The position numbers and the translations under genes are program-made. This document shows, piece after piece, positions 35,129 through 46,800 of a stretch of DNA of 64,000 nt. The stretch's first letter is position 1; each line of letters starts with the position of its first letter. The stretch is from an uncultured Christensenellaceae bacterium (lineage in GTDB: Bacteria > Bacillota > Clostridia > Christensenellales > CAG-314), in NCBI GenBank assembly GCA_910587795.1, contig CAJUNH010000001.1:1-64000 (forward strand), in the 5' to 3' direction. The notes below the pieces were generated by a model, which was given only the letters and a program-made list of their open reading frames with translations, was not told the origin of the DNA and made no database searches.

Positions 35129-36814
35129 ATGGCTTCTGCTTATTCTAGCACTACACATATAACAGCATCGGTAATGAAACGTATGTTTATTGCCGGCGGA
35201 AAAATGCTGGAGGTAAATAAAGCGCAAGTGGACGCGCTTAACGTTTTCCCCGTACCCGACGGAGATACGGGTACGAATATGTCGCTTACTATGATGTCTG
35301 CCGTAAAAGAAATCAGTGCGCTTAACAGCACGTCTATGGCAGAATTTGCCGACCGTTTATCTAAGGGAGCATTGCGCGGAGCCCGCGGCAACAGCGGAGT
35401 AATACTGTCGCAGATTTTAAAAGGTTTTTCTAATGTAATTGCACAAAAAGACGAATGCGACGCGCGTACTTTTGCAAAAGGTTTGCGTGAAGGCGCTGAG
35501 TTGGCGTACAGGGCTGTTTCCAAACCTAAGGAAGGAACGATATTAACCGTTGTGCGTTCGATGGCGGAAGAAGCCGTCGATATGGCTAAACGCACGGGCA
35601 GTATCGAAAAATTAATGAACGCGGTTCTTACCAAAGGCGAGGAAACTTTGGCTCAAACTCCCGATATGCTGGACGTTTTAAAACGCGCGGGCGTTGTGGA
35701 CAGCGGTGGATACGGTCTGCTTACGTTATTTAAAGGGCTTATAATGGGATATTTGGATCAGGAAGTATCCGGTGCGGAAGACTATGAGGCTGCTCAGCCG
35801 TCTGCTATTAAGACAGTTTCTATAGATTCGGCTTTTCCCGACGATAACGATTTGGTGGTGGACTACGAAAGTTTGGGGCAGTTAGACTTCGGTTACTGTA
35901 CGGAATTTTTTATTACCAACATTAAAAAGCGTACCACAGAATCGGACATAGAAAAACTTCGCGAGTATCTTAACGAAATAGGTAACTCGGTAATTTGTAT
36001 AGGCGATTTGTCTCTTGTAAAAGTGCACGTCCATACTAATAATCCGGGCAAGGCTTTGTCTAAAGCAATCACTTTGGGCGAGTTGGACAAAGTTAAAATA
36101 GAAAATATGATGGAGCAAAACCGTCAGCTGCGCGCCAGATACGAAGCCGAACGCAAACCTATCGGCTTGCTTGCCGTATGCGCAGGCGAGGGATTTTCCG
36201 CAATCTTTAAAGATCTGTTGGTAGATCAGGTTATAGAGGGCGGTCAAACTATGAATCCGTCGGCGGACGATATAGCCACAGCAGCGCGTAAAATTAATGC
36301 GGAAAATATTATTATTTTGCCCAATAACAAAAATATTATTTTGTCTGCCGAGCAATCGCGTACCTTAGTACAAAAGCGCAATATATTTGTTTTACAAACT
36401 AAGGATATACCTCAGGGGTTGGCGGCAGTACTTAATTACAGTCCGGACGCATCGCTGTCGGAAAATTTGGAAAATATGACGACGGCATTTTCTTCCGTGG
36501 ACGCAGGGCAGGTTACTTATGCCGTGCGTGATACCGTAATAGACAAGTTTACAATTAAAAAGGGCGATATTATAGGTTTAGATAAGGGAAATATAGTAAC
36601 GTCTGGTAAAGACATAGAAAAAGTAACTACAGCGCTTATAGAGAGTATGTTAAATCCCGATAAAGAAGTGGTTACGTTGTATTACGGTGCGGACATAGCC
36701 GAGGAAAAGGCGGAAGCTTTTGTGGAAAAACTGCAAGCGGCGCACCCCGATATAGAGTTTATTTTGCATTACGGCGGGCAGCCTTTGTACTACTACGTGC
36801 TTAGCGTGGAATAA
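35129..36814 (+). CDS. fakA: Fatty acid kinase subunit FakA-like (DAK2 domain, YloV)
   Basis: A 561-residue protein with an N-terminal DAK2-type kinase domain: FPVPDGDTGTNMSLTM (metal and ATP site, about residue 42), GARGNSGVILSQ and DSGGYGLLTLFKG. A middle domain and a C-terminal DegV-like fold region follow (HYGGQPLYYYVLSVE at the end). In S. aureus FakA phosphorylates fatty acids bound by FakB. The family layout and the asp23-fakA order are conserved. recG and plsX, often next, are absent; a giant surface gene lies downstream. Confidence 0.93.
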   Translation: MASAYSSTTHITASVMKRMFIAGGKMLEVNKAQVDALNVFPVPDGDTGTNMSLTMMSAVKEISALNSTSMAEFADRLSKGALRGARGNSGVILSQILKGFSNVIAQKDECDARTFAKGLREGAELAYRAVSKPKEGTILTVVRSMAEEAVDMAKRTGSIEKLMNAVLTKGEETLAQTPDMLDVLKRAGVVDSGGYGLLTLFKGLIMGYLDQEVSGAEDYEAAQPSAIKTVSIDSAFPDDNDLVVDYESLGQLDFGYCTEFFITNIKKRTTESDIEKLREYLNEIGNSVICIGDLSLVKVHVHTNNPGKALSKAITLGELDKVKIENMMEQNRQLRARYEAERKPIGLLAVCAGEGFSAIFKDLLVDQVIEGGQTMNPSADDIATAARKINAENIIILPNNKNIILSAEQSRTLVQKRNIFVLQTKDIPQGLAAVLNYSPDASLSENLENMTTAFSSVDAGQVTYAVRDTVIDKFTIKKGDIIGLDKGNIVTSGKDIEKVTTALIESMLNPDKEVVTLYYGADIAEEKAEAFVEKLQAAHPDIEFILHYGGQPLYYYVLSVE

Positions 36815-36906
36815 TTTTTCTTACTTATGTCCGTTTTGATATAATGTACCGTACGGCAGCAGAGATGTACATTTAAATGATTAGTTATATTTAGATTTTA
36901 AACATT

Positions 36907-36937
36907 GAGTTCGGTCTTGTGCCGAACTCGTTTTTTT
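36907..36937 (+). terminator. Intrinsic terminator of the fakA operon
   Basis: GAGTTCGG at 36907-36914 pairs with CCGAACTC at 36922-36929, followed by seven T at 36931-36937. The remaining 36938-37270 is strongly AT-rich and holds no gene that I can see. Confidence 0.92.
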
Positions 36938-37271
36938 GTAATTTGAATAACGGCTTAAAATTTAACGTTAAAAATACTATAAGACGGTTAACGTTATTAA
37001 TGCCAAAATTATATATTTCTAAATTTTATTTATATTTATCAATAGTTGCGTTGCATCTTGGCAAATATATTGTTTTTTGATACTTTCCTTTATCATTTTG
37101 TTCAGTAGTTTTTCATATAATTATTTGTTTAGAAGTCAGTGTAATGCAGTCATTATTGATTGTTTTGGATTTGTTTTTAGAATAAAAAAGAAAAAACGTA
37201 TTAAAAAACGCCGTTTTATATTATAAAATACAAAATATAGACAAATTGTCAAAAAAAACGTAAAAAAGTAC

Positions 37272-37301
37272 TTGTCAAATTTTTACAATAAATGTTATAC
37301 T
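37272..37301 (+). promoter_or_regulatory. Promoter for the small coiled-coil gene
   Basis: TTGTCA at 37272-37277 and TATACT at 37296-37301 are 18 bp apart. The start point would be near 37308, about 78 bases before the GTG codon. Confidence 0.55.
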
Positions 37302-37385
37302 GTTACATAGGGATATTATTACTATAATAGTTCTCTCTGTTTTACTTACAATTAATAATTTATTCGACGTAAGGAGGGGAACACT

Positions 37386-37610
37386 GTGTCTAAAAAGAGT
37401 GATTTGAAGAGAGCAATCCTCGATAGCGAAAAGGAAATCGCGGAACTTGAAAAAAAATGTACGCGTTCGCAAACGGCATTGTTGCAGTCGATACTGAACA
37501 ATACAAAGCTTGACGAACAAGACGCTCAATATTTCCGTGTGTATACATCGCTAATAGAAGTGGAGCGCGAAAATTTACGTAAACTTAAAGACGAGCTTAA
37601 AAATTTGTAA
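37386..37610 (+). CDS. Small coiled-coil protein of unknown function
   Basis: A 74-residue, highly charged protein starting at GTG 37386 with an AAGGAGGGG site. Residues 1-30 (KKSDLKRAILDSEKEIAELEKK) and 55-74 (EVERENLRKLKDELKNL) have heptad spacing, so a helical hairpin or coiled-coil dimer is likely. No enzyme motif, signal or membrane segment is present. I do not recognise the family. It has its own promoter and a strong terminator, so it is a separate unit upstream of the giant surface gene rather than part of it. Confidence 0.65.
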   Translation: MSKKSDLKRAILDSEKEIAELEKKCTRSQTALLQSILNNTKLDEQDAQYFRVYTSLIEVERENLRKLKDELKNL

Positions 37611-37658
37611 TAACAATGGGGAGGGGTAGCCTTATTTGTTATAGTACAATCAGTAATT

Positions 37659-37695
37659 AAACTTACTGCCCCGTTTTGGGACAGTAAGTTTTTTT
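37659..37695 (+). terminator. Intrinsic terminator after the coiled-coil gene
   Basis: AAACTTACTG at 37659-37668 pairs perfectly with CAGTAAGTTT at 37682-37691, with CCC/GGG extending the stem inside. A run of T reaches 37695. Confidence 0.93.
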
Positions 37696-37775
37696 ATCGC
37701 CATAAAAAACGAATTAACTAATTTTAAGAAAATTCTGCCGTGCAATATAAATTTTGTCGGTTAAAAAATTTTGTA

Positions 37776-37813
37776 CCGTAAACGTAACTTTTAATTAAAA
37801 GTAGGCGTTACGG
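37776..37813 (+). promoter_or_regulatory. Stem-loop in the leader of the giant gene
   Basis: CCGTAA at 37776-37781 and TTACGG at 37808-37813 flank the palindrome CTTTTAATTAAAAG (37788-37801), forming a two-tier hairpin 75 bp before the giant gene start. It lacks a long T tract (TCTTTTACG follows), so it may be a weak attenuator or a protein-binding site. Function unknown. Confidence 0.35.
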
Positions 37814-37888
37814 TCTTTTACGTATTAAAATATTAGAAATGTTTTTTACATTTTACGAGTCTGCAATTTAGCAGAATAGGAGGTAGAA

Positions 37889-40800
37889 ATGGCAACAAAG
37901 ACCGGACATAAACTAAGCAATCGTAAGTTGACTTTAACGCTGTTGGTAAGTTTGCTTGCAGTTGTTTTAATTGCGGTTATCGTTTTCGGTGCGGTGCAGT
38001 TTGCGCAAGGCGCAGGCGAACCGTATAACCATATTACTGCGGAACTGAAAGCCGATAAAACGGTATACGGCGACTATACTGCAACAACGATAAAAAATGC
38101 GTTGAATGTAGTCGGGTATGCTAACGAAAACGATGAGGGCGGGTTTACTCTTGGTGCGGACGACTATGACGTATCGTTTAGCCACGGCGGCGACGTTCTC
38201 GGTGCGGAAGCTTGCGATATTATCGTTACAAGCAAAGGCGCCGACGGTAAAACTTACACCGTTTTAAGCACGGACTATACGGTTACTCCCGCGGAAATAA
38301 CCGCAAACGTAATCGTTCCCGATTATACGCTTAAAGGTAACTACTATGTGGACGGGCAAGGATACGACGCTTTTGTTCAGGGTATGACAAAGGCGGAAGT
38401 TCAACAGCGTTTGGCGGTTGAGCTTGTTTCCTCCAACCCAGATACTCCCAAGGTGATAAAAACTTTTGCCGACGGCGTAACCTGGACTGACGAAACGGCT
38501 GTTCCCAACGTATTCGGCGATGCGGGAGGCACGACTAACTTAGCCGTTGATATATCTCTTACCTATACGTACGGAGATACGGGCGTTTATACGGCAAACG
38601 CAACAATTAACTTTAATACGCTGCACGAGTTTGCGCTTGCGCTAGGTCAAAACGGCGGTATAAGTTGGCAGCAACCTAGCGGATTGTCGTCTAAGACTAC
38701 TGTCGACAGCCTGCTTACTACTTTGCAGGGTTACGTTTACATAGCCTACAATAACGGTGCGTTAAGTCACGATCCTATTAATATTAGAGAATCTCTGTTA
38801 AATACAGGTATTATCGGTATTACGGCACAGTCTTTAATAAACGGTAGTGAAGGACATAAATACGACAAGGTAATCGAAATACCTCACAGAACAAATACGG
38901 ATATTAAACCGCTTGTTTTGTCGTTGACAGGTATTAAATACGATAATCCGGACGAAGTGTTAAATAAAATACAAAGCGATTCTTACACCGGATCTATTAT
39001 AAGACCTACATACTTAATGCGCGACCAAGAAGCAAGATCGGCAGAACTGGATTACGGCGGATTGTTTATTTCCGCATACTACGGAGACGAGGAATCTAAA
39101 ATTTATGTTACCGATTTGCTTGCTAACGGCAAAGCTGTTTCAAATCTTCAATATTTTGTTAACGATACTGTTAGCACTGTTTTAACAAAGCAAGTTAATA
39201 AAATAACGTTTAACCTTGACAGCTATTCGTTTAGCGGAGGCGTTTTTGTCAGCTCTATTGCCGCTACGCGTCCTACAATGACCTTCGATAAGGAAACTGT
39301 TGATTTCAGCGAAACGCTTTCCACTAAAATAGAGGGACTTGTAACCGACGACGCATTAGGCGACAATATGGTATTAACCCCTCCTTCGGGCGTAACTTTG
39401 CAAGATGACGGCAGTTACAAATTCAGTCAAGGCGGAGTGTATATCTTTAAAGTTACCTTTGCAAAAGGAGACGACAGCGACTTTTACTGGGCGGCTAACG
39501 GCGGCGGCGCATTGACTGCCGACAATAAAACGGTAGAATACGTTATTACCGTTACGGGCGCCGAGCTCGATCTGGAACTTAATAATTTTCCTCAAAGTAT
39601 TCAATACGGTAACGGCGAACCGAATTTTAATTTGGTAGGTACCGTTGAAGGCAGTCCGTCTATGGGTATGACAGGTTTATCCGACAGAATTAAAGCCGAT
39701 ACTCCCGTATTTGACGATGATAATCCCAATATGAGTTTGAAAACCGCTCCCAGATACAGAGTTGTTTATACGGGAACTTATATTAGCGTAGGCAAAGACG
39801 GTACGGAAACAACCGTTGAATATACGGATAAATACAACTTTCCTACCGAGCGCGGAGAATATACCGTAACTATCGAAACAGAACCTACCTCCTATTACAA
39901 AAAGGCATCTGTTGCTAAAGATTTTAAAATAGAACAACGTCAAATTTCTTTGGACTCGGTATCCATTCCTTCGCAAGTATTCGATAAGACGAAATCGTAC
40001 AACATACCCGACGCCGACGGTAATTTTACTGCGGGCGCAGGGGTTATAAACTTGTTTGACAGCGGTATTACCGTTAACGGCTTGGCATCGAGCGATACGG
40101 TAAGTACGGTTATGCGTGCAAGTTGGGCGGATAACGACACGTCAAACCGTATTCACAAAGGCGATTACACAATAGAATTTGTTATTAAAAACCGCAACTA
40201 TAAATGGACGGACGACTCTGCAAGCAAGACGGCGCAATTTAGTATTACCGCGCGTCAACTCAGCTACGATCTTTCGCAAAGCGGAATGACGTACGGCGAG
40301 GATTTGCCTGCGGCTTCGGTAACTAACGACAGCAGTCTAAACGGATACGTAACGTTAAAAGCGGTTTACAAAGACAGCAAAGGCAATGTTATTGCCGATA
40401 TACCGAATTTTGCAAACGGCGAACTGTGGCAGGCTGGTACTTATACCGTAGAATACAGCGTTGACGGTTACGAAACGGGCGTAACGTCCGCAGACGTAAT
40501 CTGTCCCGTAAAAACGGCGTCTTTTACCGTAGAACAAAAGTCTATAACCGACCTTGCCTTTAACGGCAGCGGCGGCACGTATAGCGGCAGCGATTATACA
40601 TTTACTGTCGGCGGTTGGAATGCAGACGGCACGTCTATGGGAATTTTGGCAAGCGATATTACGGTTGACGGCGCAGCGGATGTATCAAAAGTGCTTACGA
40701 TTACTGCCGAAGGAAAGTTATTAACCGACAATACGACGGCAGTTACTACAAATATAGCTATTGACTACAACAGCGGAAAAATTACCGTTAGGGACGCGGG

Positions 40801-43800
40801 CACTTATAAATTTGCCGTTAACATAGTAAACGGCAACTACAAGTGGGCAGCGGCTTACAATGTAGATAAGACTGTTATAATCGATCAAGCGGAATATGTC
40901 GTAGTTTGGAAAGAAGACGTTTCTGCGCCGTCGTTTGGCGACTGGACCGGCAAAACAATTTCTTATTTTTACGATAACTTAGCGCATTATCCGCTTATTC
41001 AGGCTTTGCAAGACGACGCGCTTACTTTAACTGCGGAATTTTATACGGACGAGAATTGCACAAAAGCAATCAACAAAGAGGATATTGTCGCGTCCGGAAC
41101 GTATTACGTAAAAATTACCAATGCAGAAGGCAAACCTTTTGTTGCCGCGGACGGCGAAACTCTACCTGCATATAGCCAAATCGTAAACTATAAAGCTCCC
41201 GATAGCAGTAAACTTAAAAATTCGTTTACAATTGCAAGCGCTGGACTTGACAAACCTCAGCTTGACAGCGCGTTAGACGGAGTTAGCGGCAGCAACGTGA
41301 CGGTTGTTTACAACGGCAAAAATGTAGATATCGAAACGTTTATTGAAAATTATGAGGAAGATTATTTGCTCGGTACGGGCGAAAGCGTTATTAGTAAGCT
41401 TGCATTTACATACAAGGTTGGCGAAGATACCGTTACCGAACACAAAAACGTAAAAACTTATACTGTTTTAGTTGCTCCGACAGGTAACTTCGAGTGGAAA
41501 AACGGAGCAGACGAAGAATCGAAACGCGAAGCCGTATCGTTTACTATACAAATTACTCCGCGCGTTGTAGAAATACTTTGGACAAATTTGTCTACCGTAT
41601 ACGGTACTGCGGCAACAACAGAAACGGAAATATTAAATAAATGCGACGGCGACAACGTACAGGCAGATATTGCTTACTATGCGGGCAAAGGCCAAACAAG
41701 CGGAACTGTTGTTGAGCCGGGTAACGCAGGATTCTATACGGCATTTGCCGACGTGTTGAAAAACAACGCCGAAGGAAACTACACTTTAAACGGACACAAG
41801 GATTATATTACGGTTTCGGGAAACAATCAACTTGTTGCAACGGTAGACTACATTGTGGAAAAACAATCGGTTAAACATACCGATAAAGCGGTGTTCGACG
41901 GACAATTTAACGGTTCGGTACAAAACGAAATATTTAACGGTTTTAACAAAATCATAAACGGCGTTGTAATCGCAACGCTTAGCGGAATTATTCCCAAGGA
42001 GTGGTTTGACGTTAAAGACCGCGACAAAACGCTTACGCTTGGAACCGACAGTTTATTTGACGTAAGTACAGGTACGTTTACGTATTTTAATGCGGGCGTA
42101 TACAGCGTGTCCTTTGAAATTACCGACAAGACAAATTACTACTGGGATAATACCGACAACTCAAAGGACTTTGACAATAACGGCGTTTATACGTACTCTT
42201 GGGATAACTTTGCTTCCGTAAGCCGTATGGAAATATCTTCCCCCAAACTCGGATCCAGCCGTGCAATGGAAAAGGAAAAATCAATTACGGATTTGTCGAC
42301 AATCTTAACTAAGAGTTTGGCAAACGGAGTAACTTATTCCGTAATGTACGGCTTGTACAACGTTGACGGTAACGACTACGGCAATGCAGACAGCTCAACG
42401 CAAGTAGGCGGAGGTTTTGACGGAACTACGGCGGAAATCGGTCAGTACTTTGCGTTATTGCAAATGGACGCCGAATTTGCGTTTAACTATGTATGGAAAG
42501 TTGACTACGACAATAGCGATAATACGGGTTATTACGGCGACGGATATATTTTGCCTAAGCACGAGGGCGAAGGCGTATACAGACTTGTATACACTCGGGA
42601 ACACGGCTCGGCTGTATATCTGCGTTACGCAATTACCGCGTCGCAGCTTAACGTAGACTTTTTAATAGGCAGTTTTGACGGCGTTACGCATGGCTATATG
42701 TTCGGCGCAAACGGATACGCTTTGGGCGACAACGTTATTGCCGATCCTTTGTCGCGCGAAAAATTTATTACGCTCGGCGGCGACGACAAAAACATTATTA
42801 TCAATAACGGCGACGGTATAACTATCGAATACACCTTTACGCGTACGGACAACGGTATTGATACCTTAACCGATACTGATTTGGTAAACAGTTTACCTTG
42901 GTTCTACGGCAGCTATTCCGTAAAAATCGACGTTAAATTCGTGCGCGAAGATTTGCATCAGCAGTATCAGGATTTGTCCTTTAATAAAACGTTTACCGTT
43001 ACTCAGCGTCCCGTGGAAGTTATTTGGGATTTGGACGGCGCGGCCGCAACGGACAACGGCATTGTTACTACGTACAATGGAACAGAACGCAACGTTAAGG
43101 CGACTGTTACAAATATGCCTAAAAAGGATGCGGCAGACTTAACCGCCGCACCTACGGTTAGCGTAAAGTACTTAGTAGGTTCAAATATTGTAACGCCGGT
43201 CAATGCAAAAGAATATACGGTAAAAATCGACGCAATTTCCGGTTGCAGCGATATGACGGTAAACGATACTCAAGTTTGTACGCTTACTATTAATAAACTT
43301 GACGTCTCTATTGTTGCAAACGGCAATGCGGACGACAAACATATTTACGGCGATTACGACAAAAAATTGAGTTGGGACTATGCAAACGGAAGCAACCGTT
43401 TTTATCAAAATACAGACGGCGTAGACCACAGTAAAGGTATTGTAATACAATTATTAAAGGATTCTCACAACTATGCTTCGTCGCTTGCACCCGTCGGCGA
43501 ATACACGGTTAAACTGGTTTGGAGCGCCGCGGCGGCGGAATATAAGGATAACTATAATTTAACCGTTGAAAACGCAACGTATTATATTGTTCCCCGTCCT
43601 ATAACGGTAACGTTTAACAGCGGACTGACGGCGGTGTACGGTACGGATACGTTTAATCTTTACGACGGCATTGCAAGCGTATTGCCCGATAGCAGCTGCG
43701 GTGCGGTTGACGCTGCGGGCAACATCAAGGCACTTGTAGGCGGTTCTACAAACCAAAGCGTATTTGATCTTTCCGCAAAGCTTACAGTCGACGGGACGAC

Positions 43801-46800
43801 TTACGTATTGGCGCAGTATTCTCCCGTTGGCGGTTATACGATCACGGGTACTGAAATTGACGGCAACTATTCTGTAACTTTTGTAAACGCTGCGGGTGAC
43901 GGTACAACAGGTTTATATACGGTTGGCAACGCAGATATTGAAGATATTGATATCGGCGTTTACGGCGGCATATACAACGGCAAAGACAATAATTTACTGG
44001 CGGAATATACTGCAAAAACAGTCAACGGCGGTGCGGCACCCGACAGAATTATTTGGGAATACAGCAAAACAAACGACGGAAACTGGACGGCGTATATCAG
44101 CGACGGTAAAGAATTTACCGTTAAAAACGTTGCCGACAGCGGTAAATATTATATTAGAATTTCCGCTGATAACCATAATCCCGAAGTAGTAGAAGTAACA
44201 TGCAAAATCAGCAAAAAAGATGTTACGATTACACCTTCAATGTCGGTTATGTTCGGCGAAAAAGATCCTACGTCAGCAGGCGCGGACGGTGGTTGTTACA
44301 ATGCAGAATTGCAGTATTTAATCAATCCCGAAGGCAGTAATATCCGTTACGGTATCGATGGACTTGTAAACGGCGAATCTATTAATAATATAGGATTAAA
44401 CGGTACGTTTAGCTATGCCACAAATTACGTGCAAGGTACGTCTGGCGTAAACGACAGCTGTGCGCTTACGTTTAATGTCGGCACGCTTAACAGCCCCAAC
44501 TATAATTTTATTGGCGGAGTGGGCGTACTTACCGTAACCAAATTGCCTTTTAATGTTATTATAAACGACAAGAGCGATTATTACGGTGAGAGCGAACTTA
44601 ATAACGACGGAACGGTGAGAGTGCCTTTGGATTACAGCGGCGTTATGTTGCCTGATTCCACGTATACGGGCGAGCAGCTTACTCTTGACGATTTGGAAAT
44701 CGGCGCATACGACGATATATTTGTACTGTCTACAACAGCTTATCAAAACGGTATAACTAACTCCGTAGGAAAGTATGACATTATTTGTTCGGCAAAAACG
44801 GGTATGGATGTCAACTACGACGTTGATTACAGCAAGGGTACGTTCGAAATTAAGCAGGCGGCAAATACGATAAGCGGCTTTGCTTTTGAAAACGGTTATC
44901 AGTATACGTCGGTAAACGGCATTACAAACGCGGCTTGGACATACGGACCGTATTCGGCAAGCAGTCACCTTTTAGGCTACAATGCAAACGGCGATCAGCG
45001 CATAACCGAACCTACTGCACGCTTTAACGAGGACGCAGCAATTAAGTTTGCCGTCAATCTTTACTACGGACAAACGCTTAAAAACGAACAGCCGTTTACA
45101 AGCGTTAAAGAATTGTTTGACGCGTTAAACGCAAGTACGTTCGGCGCGGGAATATACCGCATAGAAGTAACGTTAGAGGGAACTGCGAATTACGGTGACG
45201 TTACCGCAGAGTGGTATTTTGAAGTAGACAAAAAAGAAATTACTTTTAAAGCCGAAGATATTACTTTAACGTACGGCGACGGCGTTCCTGCGGAATTTAA
45301 GTATAATGCGATAGGGCTTGTAAACGGCGACACAACCGAAGCAATCCTTGCAGATTATTTGGTTGAAGGCAAATTGCCTGCGTATTTCGGTACTCTTTAT
45401 AAAGCGGGCAGTACGGCGGCTGTTACTTACGGAATTACGTATAACAATACCACGGTTCCCGCGTTAGATAACTACGTCGTAGCAGCAAACGGCTTTGTCG
45501 ACGGTACGATTACAGTAAACAAACGCGTTGTTACCATTACAATCGACAATAAGGAAAATACCTACAATTTACAGCATTTAGACGAACTCGGCAATGTTGT
45601 ACCGGAAGCGGCTCAAACGCTTACGTTTAAAATTGTCGGTAATACTTTATTCTATAATGTTAACGCTCCGCAAAACGGCGAGTACAATAACGATAATCAA
45701 AAAATTATCGTACTTGTAACCGAAGCATTGACGGGTAAAAACGGAATTAAAACCAACGACGTAGTTATAGTAAACGGCCAGGTAAGCGGATACGCTATTT
45801 ACGCCAGATTTGTAGGCGACTGCGGTAACGATTACGTGATAGAGTTTAGCGATTGTTCTTTTGACAGCGATAGCGATAACGCCATAACTCAAGACGGCAA
45901 ACATAACGCAGGTCTTTACAAAATTAATCAGGGGAATCTCTCCATAAACGACGAGGGCGTTTGGTACAATGACGGTAACGCTGACAATAAAAACGAAAAG
46001 CGTTTGTATACTGGCGTAGCAAACTTCTATAAAGCTTCGGTTGAAGGCGACAGCTCGCTTGAAATCACCTTTACTTATTCCAAATTGGTCGGCGGAAAGT
46101 GGCAGGCATGGGATCAAGCAAATATTATCGGCGTAGGCACGTACAAAGCTACGGCAAGATGTACCAGCAACAACTATACGGCAGGTACTACGAATTACGA
46201 GTTTACTATCAGTCAGGCAACGCTTACTTTAACGGCTAACACGGGCGCTTGGGTGCACTTTGGTACCGATTTAAGCAGCGGAACGCTCGGCGCGGGCAAC
46301 AGATTTAGCGGATTTGGATATACTGCTTACTCCGATATAATCGTAGAAAGCGTTTATCTCAATTATCTTGCCGACAATCAAGTAAAATTTATAACCCCCG
46401 GCTACGGCGTAAATACGGCGGCGGAAAGCGCAAACTGCTTTATCGAACCGCAATGCGCAGGCAACGATAATATTAAGATTGAAACCAACCGCGCTCCGCT
46501 GGAAATCCGCAAACGTACCGTAAGCGTTACGATTTTGGGTTACGATAACGGTAACGGCGAATACTCTTGGTGTTATTATAAAGGCGTAAACAGCCTTACC
46601 AATGCGGAATTGGTTAGCAAGTTTAATTCTAATATCGAATCGTTTATTCAACTTAACGATAACGATACGTTCGGCGCGTCGGGTAATAAACGCGGCAATT
46701 TGGGTGTGTCGCTTGCTTTGCCGGGCAATGCAATCAATTACCATGAGGACGGATATCAACTGCAATTAACGCTAGATGACTGCAACTATGACGTAACGGT

